Source of the DNA: Calamus simplicifolius | Taxonomy: Eukaryota > Streptophyta > Magnoliopsida > Arecales > Arecaceae | Reading direction: 5' to 3' | Length of the DNA: 64,000 nt | NCBI GenBank assembly: GCA_900491605.1 | Contig: UESW01000129.1 | Location: forward strand, 16,564-80,563 | Part shown: positions 9,860-20,900 of the stretch, piece by piece | How the letters are laid out: each line of letters starts with the position of its first letter | Position numbering within the stretch: the stretch's first letter is position 1 | Position numbers and translations under genes: made by a program | Notes under the pieces: model-generated | What the model saw: only the letters and a program-made list of their open reading frames with translations | Databases searched by the model: none | What the model was told of the DNA's origin: nothing

Positions 9860-12388
9860 ATGCTCTTTGCTGCTTCTTCCCCAAAGCTCCTCCTCCACCA
9901 TTTGATCCTCAAACTCCAACCCCGTTTCCCCCTTCGCTCCCTCTCCTCTCTCCCCTCCCCGCCAGTCTCCGGACCCATCTCCTCCCAAACCCTCCACGAA
10001 ATCGCCTCGGCCTTCTCCCACCCAAATCCCTCCAAACCCGTCGACCCCCTCTCCCTCACCGACTTCCGCCCCCGCCACGCCGAGGCCGTCCTCCGCCTCC
10101 TCCTTCTCCGCTTCGACCCTGCCTCAGCCGTCCGCTTCCTCCAATGGTCCGAGCGCCACCTCAACCTCTCCCCCACTCTCCCCTCCCTCTCCGCCGCCGC
10201 CCACTCTGCCCTCCGCCGCCAATTGCTCGACATCGCGCGCCAACTCGTCGACCGAATGATCCAAAACTTCAGCTTTTCCGAAGTCCTCATGGCTTTTCCG
10301 GGCAGTTATCAGGCGCATCGTTCCGACCCCAGCATGGCCTTCAGCTGTTTGACTGAATGCTACTGTTGCGCCGGGATGACAGACCGAGCAGTGGGCTCTT
10401 TTCTTCGGGCTCGGCAGATGGGTCTCAGCATTTCCCCGCTCGTAATTGCTGAGCTATTGGATTGTTTGGTCAGCAAGGGCCGAATCGATGAGATGCTGGA
10501 AATTTGCGGAGAATTATCTGATGGTTATAACACTTTAATGAATGCATTTTCGGGGAAGTCAAATGATCAAAAAGTTTTGAACTTGCACAGAGTTTTGGTG
10601 GAGAGAGGTTTGGTGCCACGAATTATTGATTTCAATAGGTTTTTAAATTCTCTATGCAAGGGGAATCGAGTCGGTACTGCCTCTGGTTTATTTCATTTGG
10701 CATTAGAAATTGGTCCGGAGCCAAGTTTGGTGACTTATAGTACTTTGATCCGTGCATGCTGTAAAGAGAGCAGAGTAGATGCAGCGGTCGGCATTTATGA
10801 GCTCATGGTAGAGAAGGGCGTTGCTCCTGATTTGGTTGTTTATGGAATTCTGATTGATGGGTTGTGTAAGGAAGGCAGAGTGAATGAGGGACATGGTTTC
10901 CTTCGAAGGGTTTTAAATGATGGGCTTAAACCGGATGTGGTGATCTTCAGCTCACTTGTAGATGGATATGTTAGAGTGGGAGATGTGAAGAAGGCATTCA
11001 AGTTGTACAAGAGAATGTTGGAGGAGGATGTAGTGCCTAATGTTGTCACTTATAGCATTTTGATTAATGGGCTATGTCAGAATGGTCGAGTTGCTGAGGC
11101 CCGTGGAATTTTTTCCAGAATCTTGAAGCTGGGGATTGAGCCGAATGTCTTGACTTATAGCAGCCTGATTGATGGGCTATGCAGTGCTGGGAATTTGAAG
11201 GAAGCATTTGATCTGTATGAACATATGAGAAACAAGGGCTTTTCTCCAGATGCATTTGTTTATAGTGTGCTTATAAAAGGTCTCTGTAAACTGGGGAGGA
11301 TGAATGATGCCCTTAGGTTACTCATCAAGTCGGGTTTGAAATCTAATACTGTAACTTATAACGTGTTGATTGATGGGTGGCGTAGAGCAAAGAGATTAGG
11401 TGAGATTCTAAAAGTTTTCAGGCTGTTGGAAATTAATAACCTAGAACCGGATTTAGTTACTTTCAGTGTGATTATCAAGGGAATGGCAGATGAAGGGAGA
11501 TTGAGAGAAGCAACTATGTTTCTCTTTCAGATTCTGAAGAAGGGTTTTATGCCAGATGCTGTAACATATTGCAATTTGATCGATGAGTTCTGTAAACACA
11601 ATAATGTCATGGCTGGATTTAGGGTTTATGATATGATGCTTATGAATGGCGTTGATCCTGATATACTTATTTATAATGTTCTAATCAATGGCCTTTTTAA
11701 GGAGGGTTGTGTGGAAGAGGCATCAAAATTGTTTAGCCAGCTTCATGAATGGCCATGTGAGCCTGATATTGTGACATACAATACAATGATTAGTGGCTTC
11801 TGTTCTGTGAAAAAAATTGATGAAGCTATTGAATACTATGAAAAATTGATAGATGAAAGAGGTCTTCAGCCAAATGCTATTACTTTCACAATTCTGATTG
11901 ATGCATTTTGTAAAGAAGGCAGAATGGATGAAGCGATGCTATTTTTCAATAAAATGCTTGACAAGGGTCCATTGCTCAATGTGGTCACCTATGGTTGCTT
12001 GGTAGATGGTCACTTCAAAGCTCAAAATCTCAAAAATGCAATTGCGCTTCATGAAGAGATGCTAAATAATCACATCTCCCCTAATATCATTACTTATAGC
12101 ATTCTTATTGATGGTCTTTGCAAGGCTGGTCAGTTGGAAGAAGCTTCACTGGCTTTTCAATGTGCTATGAACAGGGGCTTGTTGCCTGATGTTGTTTTAT
12201 ATGGAATTTTGATCCATGGATTTTGTGCTGCTGGAAGATTAGCTGAAGCCAAGATGTTTTACAGTAGGATGGTAGCAGATGGTGTCAAACCTGATGCCCT
12301 TGTATACAACACACTTGCAGAGTACCTTCATGGAAAAAATTCTGTAGTAGATGTTGGTGAACCAAAACCTAGTGCTCTAGAAGAATAA
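9860..12388 (+). CDS. P-class pentatricopeptide repeat protein, 842 residues, intronless
   Basis: The ATG at 9860 is chosen because the frame is closed upstream by TAG at 9833. The first ~35 residues lack acidic residues and are rich in Leu, Ser, Arg and Lys, as in a mitochondrial or plastid transit peptide. From about residue 230 to the C-terminus there are roughly 17 consecutive 35-residue P-type PPR motifs of the form VVTYxxLIxGLCKxGxxxEA..GxxPD. One is short (32 residues) and one is long (36). No E, DYW or SMR domain follows, so this is a pure P-class protein. Such proteins bind organelle RNA in sequence-specific fashion and act in its stability, processing, splicing or translation. The single exon fits the family. 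The 5' ~400 bp are strikingly GC-rich and the rest AT-rich. The ortholog is not identified. Confidence 0.95.
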   Translation: MLFAASSPKLLLHHLILKLQPRFPLRSLSSLPSPPVSGPISSQTLHEIASAFSHPNPSKPVDPLSLTDFRPRHAEAVLRLLLLRFDPASAVRFLQWSERHLNLSPTLPSLSAAAHSALRRQLLDIARQLVDRMIQNFSFSEVLMAFPGSYQAHRSDPSMAFSCLTECYCCAGMTDRAVGSFLRARQMGLSISPLVIAELLDCLVSKGRIDEMLEICGELSDGYNTLMNAFSGKSNDQKVLNLHRVLVERGLVPRIIDFNRFLNSLCKGNRVGTASGLFHLALEIGPEPSLVTYSTLIRACCKESRVDAAVGIYELMVEKGVAPDLVVYGILIDGLCKEGRVNEGHGFLRRVLNDGLKPDVVIFSSLVDGYVRVGDVKKAFKLYKRMLEEDVVPNVVTYSILINGLCQNGRVAEARGIFSRILKLGIEPNVLTYSSLIDGLCSAGNLKEAFDLYEHMRNKGFSPDAFVYSVLIKGLCKLGRMNDALRLLIKSGLKSNTVTYNVLIDGWRRAKRLGEILKVFRLLEINNLEPDLVTFSVIIKGMADEGRLREATMFLFQILKKGFMPDAVTYCNLIDEFCKHNNVMAGFRVYDMMLMNGVDPDILIYNVLINGLFKEGCVEEASKLFSQLHEWPCEPDIVTYNTMISGFCSVKKIDEAIEYYEKLIDERGLQPNAITFTILIDAFCKEGRMDEAMLFFNKMLDKGPLLNVVTYGCLVDGHFKAQNLKNAIALHEEMLNNHISPNIITYSILIDGLCKAGQLEEASLAFQCAMNRGLLPDVVLYGILIHGFCAAGRLAEAKMFYSRMVADGVKPDALVYNTLAEYLHGKNSVVDVGEPKPSALEE

Positions 12389-14082
12389 TCTTCCATTTGA
12401 GCTGAGCATGCTTCTGGTTGTAAGACTGAAAATATGCAGTTCTGATTAAATTTATTTCTTTTGCATACGATATTGTAGATAATCTAGACGTGCACCAGAT
12501 CTGCAAATGTCCTTGGATTGCGACTTGTCAGTCGAAAATTTTTCTGTGGCAGTAGAAAGAGTAATGTAATTTTATTTAGTTTTTGATCATTTAATGATAA
12601 ACTTGATTACAGAACACTGTACTTTGTGATTTTCTCTTCCTTGTTTGACTTAGTGTGGAGTTATTCCTCTGAGATCCTATAAAGGTGTCTTCTTTACTTT
12701 TTCAATTGCTTGCTTTCAATTAGATGGTGTATTTCAGCTAATACAAGAGCAGGTTCATAATCGAGATTTTAGTTATAATGCTACCCTTTTCAGATAGAAA
12801 ATGCTATTTTCGACTTTACTCGATGTTAAAATGCATCTTGGTGCAGATGTATCTTTCTCGTGCTCCCTGATCAAAAAGAATTTCCTCAGGCCTGAAAGAC
12901 CAATTGATTATAATTCATCATCCAGAATAGGTTTGCCTATATATCTATTTTCTTTGGTGAACTCATTGCTTGGCACAGCATCTACTGCACCTTAAAGGCT
13001 TCAACTTCATTCAGAAGTTTTTGTTTGTTGGTTACATTAATGAAAATGGTTGATACTGTAAAGTTAGATAGTTTCAATGGAAGGTGATGGTACATATGGC
13101 AGGCTTATCTTTCAAATTGTGCTCTTACGAGTGTCTCAGTTTCTTTTTCCCACATCAATCTTGGTGAGTTAACTTAGTGTTATAATCTTAAGGGGAGTAT
13201 AAGCTGCCTCTTTGGTTGTATGTAGCGTTCTTCATGGTGTCAATTTTAGAAGAGAATCTAACAGAATTCTCATTAATACCCATTCTCCACTGTCATGAAC
13301 CTGAGGAGCATCTCTTGCATATTTTTATGGATCCTGACCTCCTGTTCTGCTTGTTTTTTCCATTGTTAATCAATGTATTCAATGATACAAGAAGAAAATG
13401 ATTTATGACAAGATGCTACCATGCCATTTTGGCTGAGTTGAACTTAGTGTGACATTTCAAGTTGGCTCTGGCTGACTGAGAACTTAATCAAGTAGAATTA
13501 GCCTGCTCTGAGCTTAAATTTAACCCAGAGACCTATTTTAACGGCAAGTTAGAGGATCAAACGTCAGGTTGCAACTTAGAGCTTTGATTCGTTTGGATGC
13601 TTGCCCTATCTAACATGAAGTCTTTTAAATCCATGGCTGCTCTGGATGAAATATGACTCAGTGCTTCGTTCCATCTGAGCCTCTGTAGCCTCAAAAATCC
13701 CTTATTGTGTTGGCATGAGTCTGTTTATTGCGATTCATCAAGCTGACGACGTTGAAAATTTTCCGTTAGTAGGGATCATAGAAGGCTTTTATGATGTCTT
13801 TGATTACCTAGTTTGAATCCTGAAAACGCTTCAATTTTTCTTATCTTTTAAAAAAAAAAAGGCAATTTTCTTTTGCATGGGTACTATCTTAGAGCTCTCA
13901 ATCTCAGTTTAAATGGTTGTGAGTTCTCACAGCAAGTAATGGATTCTCCACTAAAACCTTGGTCCTAGTAATTTCAACGGTTGGCTTTCGGCAAATTTTT
14001 GTTGGTTGTGATTCGTGAAACTCTGTTCCGCATCAGACTCCCCCGTAGCTTCCTTCAGATGGAAACTCTTTGTTAACATTTA
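12389..14082. other. PPR 3' flank and intergenic region
   Basis: The first part is probably the 3'UTR of the PPR gene. The rest is ordinary AT-rich DNA with short A/T runs. No further gene, RNA or mobile element was recognised. Confidence 0.5.
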
Positions 14083-14132
14083 GTCCCACATCGGAAGATG
14101 ATTCAGTTGGAAGGAGACACAGCCGCTTTATA
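14083..14132 (+). promoter_or_regulatory. U2 snRNA promoter: USE and TATA box
   Basis: GTCCCACATCG at 14083-14093 is an exact match to the plant upstream sequence element (RTCCCACATCG). A TTTATA box lies at about 14127-14132. The USE is ~70 bp and the TATA ~30 bp upstream of the U2 start. The ~33-bp gap between the two is the spacing known for RNA polymerase II U-snRNA genes in plants; polymerase III types have a gap about ten bases shorter. Confidence 0.9.
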
Positions 14133-14159
14133 AGACCGTCGAGGCGCCGGTTCCAACTC

Positions 14160-14355
14160 ATACCTTTCTCGGCCTTTTGGCTAAGATCAAGTGTAGTATC
14201 TGTTCTTATCAGTTTAATATCTGATACGTGGGCCATCGGCCCACCACGATATTAAATTAATTTTTTTTGGGGGGAGGGTCCGTCACAGTGGCTTGCCACT
14301 GGGGCTCTCGCGCGTCGCCCATGCGTTGCACTACTGCACGGGCCTGGCGCACCCC
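14160..14355 (+). ncRNA. U2: U2 spliceosomal snRNA
   Basis: The sequence starts ATACCTTTCTCGGCCTTTTGG, the invariant U2 5' end, followed by stem-loop I and the branch-point recognition sequence GTAGTA at 14193-14198. The Sm-site-like T-run (AATTTTTTTTGG) is near 14257-14268. The 3' stem-loops follow, including TCCGTCACAGTGGCTTGCCACTG and the terminal GCACTACTGCACGGGCC...CACCCC. The ~196-nt length is that of plant U2. All functional blocks look intact, and with the upstream USE/TATA and a 3'-box-like sequence this is probably an active copy. U2 pairs with the intron branch point in the nuclear spliceosome. Confidence 0.97.
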
Positions 14356-14358
14356 GAC

Positions 14359-14373
14359 CAATTCTAAGCTCAA
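14359..14373 (+). terminator. U-snRNA 3' box
   Basis: CA, six bases, then AGCTCAA follows the U2 3' end. The plant 3'-end signal is CA(N)3-10AGTNNAA, so there is one mismatch (C for T at the third position of the core). Position and context support it. Confidence 0.65.
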
Positions 14374-14923
14374 ATTTTACGATATTTTTATATTAAACAA
14401 AAATATTATATCCTTATTACTTAATTTTTATATTATTTGTTTGTTTTTATTAAAATTTTTGAATAATTTGATTTGAAGTTAATTAAACAGCAGCACTAAT
14501 CATCCGATTTGAAGTATACTCTATCTAGTTTATAAACATTGCATTATAAAAAAATATAATATTTAAAATAATTCATATTAAATAAAAATAATTTATTATA
14601 TATCTAATTTTAGTTTATTTGTTATCAATTAATTCCTTTTAGCCTCCTATCTGCTTTAAGATTCGAAAACCAACGTGAACTATCATCGTTGCCTCCCCGT
14701 CTGCTTCCCGACATGAAACGATCGGCTGGCATTAAATCCCCAAAGCCGAACCCACTTTCCCACTATCGTCATCCAAAACTTCCATTTTTGCCTTATTTCT
14801 TCCCCTTCGAAACCCTAAATCGCCGTCGATCTCCTATTCTCTGCCACCGGAGACCGCTCCCGGCCGTCGGAAATCGTGGGGGATCCGGCGGCCGCTAAGA
14901 ATTCCCTCTGATTTCTCTGGCGA
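14374..14923. promoter_or_regulatory. Upstream region and 5'UTR of the membrane-protein gene
   Basis: Very AT-rich to about 14640, then mixed, becoming GC-rich from about 14815. 'CCCTAAATCGCCG'-type sequence resembles a plant 5'UTR. A small upstream ATG at about 14713 opens a frame that stops before the main start. Confidence 0.45.
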
Positions 14924-17900
14924 ATGGATCCTCCGGCGGTGGGAGAAGGGGGAGAGGGAGGAGGACGAGGAGGAGGAGGAGTAGGAGGGAAGAGAAGATC
15001 TCTACGCATCCTGATTGGTTGTATGAGTATTCTCTTCTCTCTCATCGCTTCTTTTATGCTCTCGTTCTTGCTCGGGCTTGGAACTTTTACGATCGGAAGT
15101 TTCTCGGCTTCTTCTCCGGTCTTCATCCCATCGACGTGTAAAATTATTTCCAGCGGTGAGTTGTTCTTGCTGTTCATTAGGTTTTGTTCTGATTTGATGC
15201 AAAATTCGGGATAATTCAACAGAACAACTACTCAGTCATGTTTTTTCTTCTGCCAAAAGTTCTCTTTATTAGTTGGTTTTAACTAAATTAGGTTAGTTGA
15301 TCTCTGTGTAATCAACGAATGGGAGAAAAGGGAATATCATCTGCTTGATTAGCATAGTTGCAGTACTGCTTTTAATTTTTTTTATCAATATAAAAACACG
15401 AAATTGGGGAGGTCGAGCTTTTATTGAACCTTGGTCTATGTAATATAGGTCTTGTTCTATATATATTTGATTTCTCTGTGTTTAATAATATATAGCTAAA
15501 TGATTGTTTGGTGTTGTTGTATAGTTCGCATAGTGACCGTTGAGACCTTATCTACCTTTTTATGAACTTATCATAGACGAAAGTGGCTTGTGCCAACTCC
15601 ATATTTTATAAAGGCATTCCTCTGAAGTATTCTAAATCCTCAAAAAATCGGTGGTCATATATATAACTAGGTAAAGTGTTTTCATTTTTCAACTTGAAAT
15701 CTACTTACCAGTAAGTATGCCATATTTCAGAAAAGTGGCTGGCGGCTCATGGATCATTGCTTGAACCTGATGATTGAAAACAGATTAGATGGAAAAAAAA
15801 TGGTAGCCTCCCCATTTCCAGTTAGGAAAAGAAGATTATAGTACTAATTTTTTGTTGTAACACTTAAGTAAGTGGTCCTAGTGGGGCTTACAATAAGCAT
15901 GCATGAAATAATTAGGAAATCTGTAATGCGAAGTCAGAGCAAGCCTTTATTTCTTTCTTCTTTTTTCAGCTTTCCTTTCTTGATGTTGGTTATAATGCTT
16001 CTAACTTACAAAATTGTTATTAGCCAAACGAGTTTCTAGCTCCTGCTGATGGGGTGATGTTTCTTTTTCGATATAGGATCACCACATTTGTATTCTCTTT
16101 CTATTAAGAGAAAATGAACTACATAGATCAATTAAAGCTCAGACTGTTGTTCTTAATCTTGCATACAAGTTTCGTCACACTGGAATTTGGAGGTTACTTT
16201 GACATGATGCTGGATATCTTGCAGGTGTAGATCTTAGGTTTTCCAAGGTCTGCGAACTTGGAGTTTTGAATTATAAATCTAAGCATGTATTTTACCCATG
16301 GGAGAAAGGAAGATTTCGGTGTCGTGATGATTACTACTGGGCTTCAGTTTTTGAGGTGATTATTCATCTTGTATCATTTTCGCTGATTTCTTTGTTCATA
16401 CTTACCGCTTGAAAATCATGTTGAATGATAATTGGATTTAAATATTTATCTAATTTTACTTCTTCTATGAATGGATGATTTAGGTTGATAAAATTACAAT
16501 GTGACTTCTCTTTCCATATTTTAAAATTTTAATTACTGGATGATATTTGTTGATAAATCTCATATGTGAAGCCTTTCTGTGAACGATCACAGGAAATGAA
16601 GAAATCTGTGCATGCAGTGGTAGTCACTGTAGGAGGATCTCTTTGCTTACAAGCCACAAATTATTAATGCATTCATCTATATCTTATCGCTGTGTGTGTG
16701 TGTGTGTTATTTTAAAGTTCTATTTATGTGGCAGAGAAATGAGCATTGCAAGAACTTGAAACTGAATAAGATCCACTTGTTGGATATTTTTCTTTTTTTC
16801 TTTTAATTGTTCTGTGATGGAGGCATAAGTGACAAGTATTGCTTCCTTCCATTGGTACCATTAACATTGAGAAGAATGTACAAAGAAGTAGTTCCAACAA
16901 ATGTTAAATTTAAAACAGAAATTGTTGATTTCCAAAGACATTTATGATTTCCAAGTAATGTGGACTCATTTTCTGGTTCTGATTGATTGATTCACATAGA
17001 TCTCTATTCATTGTCATGGATGAAAAAGACAGATTGTGGCAGTGCATGCTGTCCTGTTGAGGTGGCACTAGTATGTACTATGCTGTGCCTTGCAGTGCTA
17101 TGCTGGTGCTTGGCATGCATTATCACTGCCCCATGCCATGCGCTACCATGCAACTGATATTATTCTGGTTGACACTTTGGTGCATGCTAAGAGCCTAAGA
17201 CAAGCATGTTTGAAGAACTTACAATAACTATTGACAAAAGATATCAAGTTTTAAAGGAACCTTGTAGTGTACATTGAACCTAACAATCAAGAACATAACT
17301 TTAGGGAATGTCGGCATAGATTTATAGCACCTTATTGCTAGAAATATGACCCCTTCATTTTCATCTTCTTCCTTGGTTGAGAAGTTTCATTCCCGTGTCA
17401 TAATTTTCCTAGAGATACATTGCAAGAGGGTGCAATCATCATTTTGGTTTTATTATGGTGGTTATATATGGTATATTATTGAAATATAAAGACATTCATG
17501 GTCCTGTTGTTGTGAAGATAATACTTAAGACATAATTTGATGGAAGATGAAGATTCTAGCATGGACCCCTCGATTATTAAATCATCCATAAGACTGTTGC
17601 ACTGGTAAATAGAGATTGTTAGTTTAGCAGTTGGAATCTTGAATCCATAGCACAGGCTAAGTGCTTCTAGAATATCTGCTTCTTTGCACTTGAACCTGCA
17701 TCTGCTCCTGATTTTGGCAAAATCTTTTTAATTCTATCATTTGCATTTCCTTCTTCATGCTATTCCCTGTTAAACATTGTGTATCCTTCCCAATCTTCTC
17801 ATATGTATCCCTTTATCTATTTGAATAACTATCTTGTATGCTTAACTATTCTGTCAACATTCTCCTTCATACATACTTTTTCAGGTTTCCAGCATTTCAG

Positions 17901-20900
17901 AGTCCTGAATCTGAGACAGATTTTTTCAAGCTTAAGTATTTTTTGAGTGATCCTTTCTTAACAGTCTGCTTGAACCTATGATCACCTTTTACTACAACCA
18001 AGATCTATCAGAACATATTATCTTTACAAGATACCTGTACCAGATTTTATAGTTTTATCAGTATGGCCAAGTCATATTCATATTTTGCACCAAGACACGA
18101 CTGATTCTACGAATGCCTATGGGGCAGAAGAGAGTTCTGTTTCCTCTTCATTCAAGGACTAGTTTCCTTATAACTCTCCACCAGTGAGTCAAGAATTAAG
18201 CCACAGACCGGCAAATCTTAGTGTAATCATGTGCTCTGTTAATGAGATTATAAATTCTTTGTTTTAACAAATAGATTTCAACTGCTTGTTTTGTTGGCTA
18301 ATGGTTTCAAAATTTCAGTCATCTTTGTGAAATATTCTCTCTGAAGCATTGAACTAAAATTTGATAATATAACTTGAGCATCCTAGTTGCTTCTTTTTAT
18401 AAGTGTCATCTTCCTAGTGCAGTATTTGAGCTATCATTTTATTACCTTATCTAGTTCATGTGAGTGTGGAGTATTAGACTCCTTCATGTACCTAAGTGAA
18501 CAAATAAATATTTTACTAGAGTTGGGCACTGCACCGTGTCGCCCATGGGCTGGCACGAACTAGGCCGTGCCTGGCACAGCCCGATACTGCTATCCCATGC
18601 CTGGCACAGCACGGCCCATAAGGATATGATAAAAAAATTTTATAAAAAAATATTTTTTAATAAATTAAAAAATTATTGGGAATAAAGAAATGTATTAATA
18701 TGAAGCTACCTTAATGGTGGGGGGTTTGGCATAGACCCCTATATCAATTTATTAATTTTAAATCAAAATGGTACATGAAAAGAGGGGGGCTAGGTCTGAC
18801 CTCTAGAATACAATAAGAATGGAGAAAAAAATAGAGATGACTCACTTTAATAATTAAAAAAAATATATACAATTATAAAATAGAGATGACTTACTCATCA
18901 GTAGTATTTGTGTCATCATCATCTTCGTTGGTTAAGTCATGTTCACCTTTATCTTGAAGCTTCGTTTCAGCATCCAATCAATCTTTGAAGCAGGGAAGCA
19001 TCTCAATCGTCTCGCTAGCCATCCTACTTCTCTTTTCGTTTAGAACATGCCGACCTGCACTGAAAGCGGATTTCGATGCTACTATGGACATCGGCATAGC
19101 TAAAATATCTCGTGCAATGGCAGACATAACAGGATATTGATTTCTAACACTCTTCCACCAAGCTAATACATCTAGATTTTCTATTTGATCTTCATCGTAT
19201 GCAGAATGAAGATCATTTCGTAAATAAAATTTTAATTCATTACTTAAAGATGAAGAAGATGAAGATGAAGAAGATGATGAAGCATGTGTGTGCCTTCTAA
19301 TGAATAAAAAAATAGATGACGAACGAGATTTAGAAGAAGAATCAGAGCTTTAAGGAGGTATTCTAGATTCATCAGTTTTGTCATCATATAAAACATAAAT
19401 ATCATTAAGAAGTCGTGTTACCTCATCTTTAGCAGGTTCAGAATTTTGATTCATGTTTTCACAATATTCATCAATTAAAATATTTACATCATTTAATTTA
19501 ACTTTATGATCAAAAACAGCAGCTAAATTATGCAAAGGATATCCTATTCCAATATTCATTCCATTTAGTTTCCATATGATGTATAATAGGCATTAAAACA
19601 TCATCATTTCTATATTCTTTAAATTTTTCACTAATTACATATGCTTTTTGTAAAAATGAACAAGAAGTTGGATAATAAATACCAGAAAGAACATTTATAG
19701 CATCATAAAAAGTAACCAAAAAATCTTCTAAAATTTTTCTTTGATTCCAATCAGTTTCAGTCAATGTAAATTTTAATCCACGATCATTAATATAAGCACT
19801 TAATAAGTTCTTATATGGATATGCATCATGTATCATGGTATAGGTACTATTCCAACGAGTAATTACATCAAGTTTAAATTTTTTAAAACGTTTACCATGA
19901 TCTACACAATTGTTTAAATTCTTGAAGTCTTGCTTTTGAAGCATGAATAAAAAAATTGCATTTCTAATTTTTGATATAACCTCTTGAATTATGTCCATGC
20001 CAGATTGAACATAAATATTTAATATGACATGCACATCTAATATAAAATAATTATCCATTTAAAATGAGATGCAAAGAGTCATTTAATAATACAATAGCAG
20101 AATTATTATTAGATGCATTATCAAAAGTAATAGATATTATTTTATTATTAATATTATATGAGCATGCAGTTTGATAAATAGCATTTGAAATTTGTTGTCC
20201 CGAATGTGGAAAATCAAAAGCATAAAAGCATGAATTCATTTATTTAGTTGCCAATCATTATCAATATAATGAGTAGTAATAGCAATAAAATAATTACTAC
20301 CTACAGATGCTGATCAAATATCAGAAGTTAAAAAAATTCTAGCATTTAAATTTGAAAGCGTTTTAATTAAACTTTGTTTCATTGCTAAAAAGTTTGTCAT
20401 AGCCACTTTTCTAAATATACGCCTACTAGTTCTTCTATAAGCAGGTTGTAGGCCTAATTGAACATAATGTTTAAAATTATAAGATTCACATAAACAAAAA
20501 GGTAATTCATCCTGAACTATCCATCTTACAAGTAATTTCCTCTGATTTCATGGTTATATGCAAAATAACCTACAAGTGATCCCTCTTGTATATTAAGGGT
20601 ACTTTGCTGACGGGAATCATGCATTCTGAGTCTCTTGATGTCTTTTTAAATGCCCTGTTCCTCCAGTACTAGTACAACTGTAAAGTTTTGCACATTTTCT
20701 ACATTTTGCTTTGTAGACTCCATCAATCATAATTCTATCGAAATTATTCCAAACATTACTAGCCCTCTTATGAGAAGAGGGAACTTGGGGTTGAGGTTGG
20801 GGATTAGTTTTCTCACCTTCAGAAAAAGGGTGGATGCCAAAATTCTTTTCGTTATAAGATGCCATATCTAAAATTTTTAATTAATGAATGCAAAAAATTA

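Noticed and set aside
9764..10318. Minus-strand frames over the start of the PPR gene
   Set aside because: Shadows of the GC-rich 5' coding end, where stop codons are rare in every frame.
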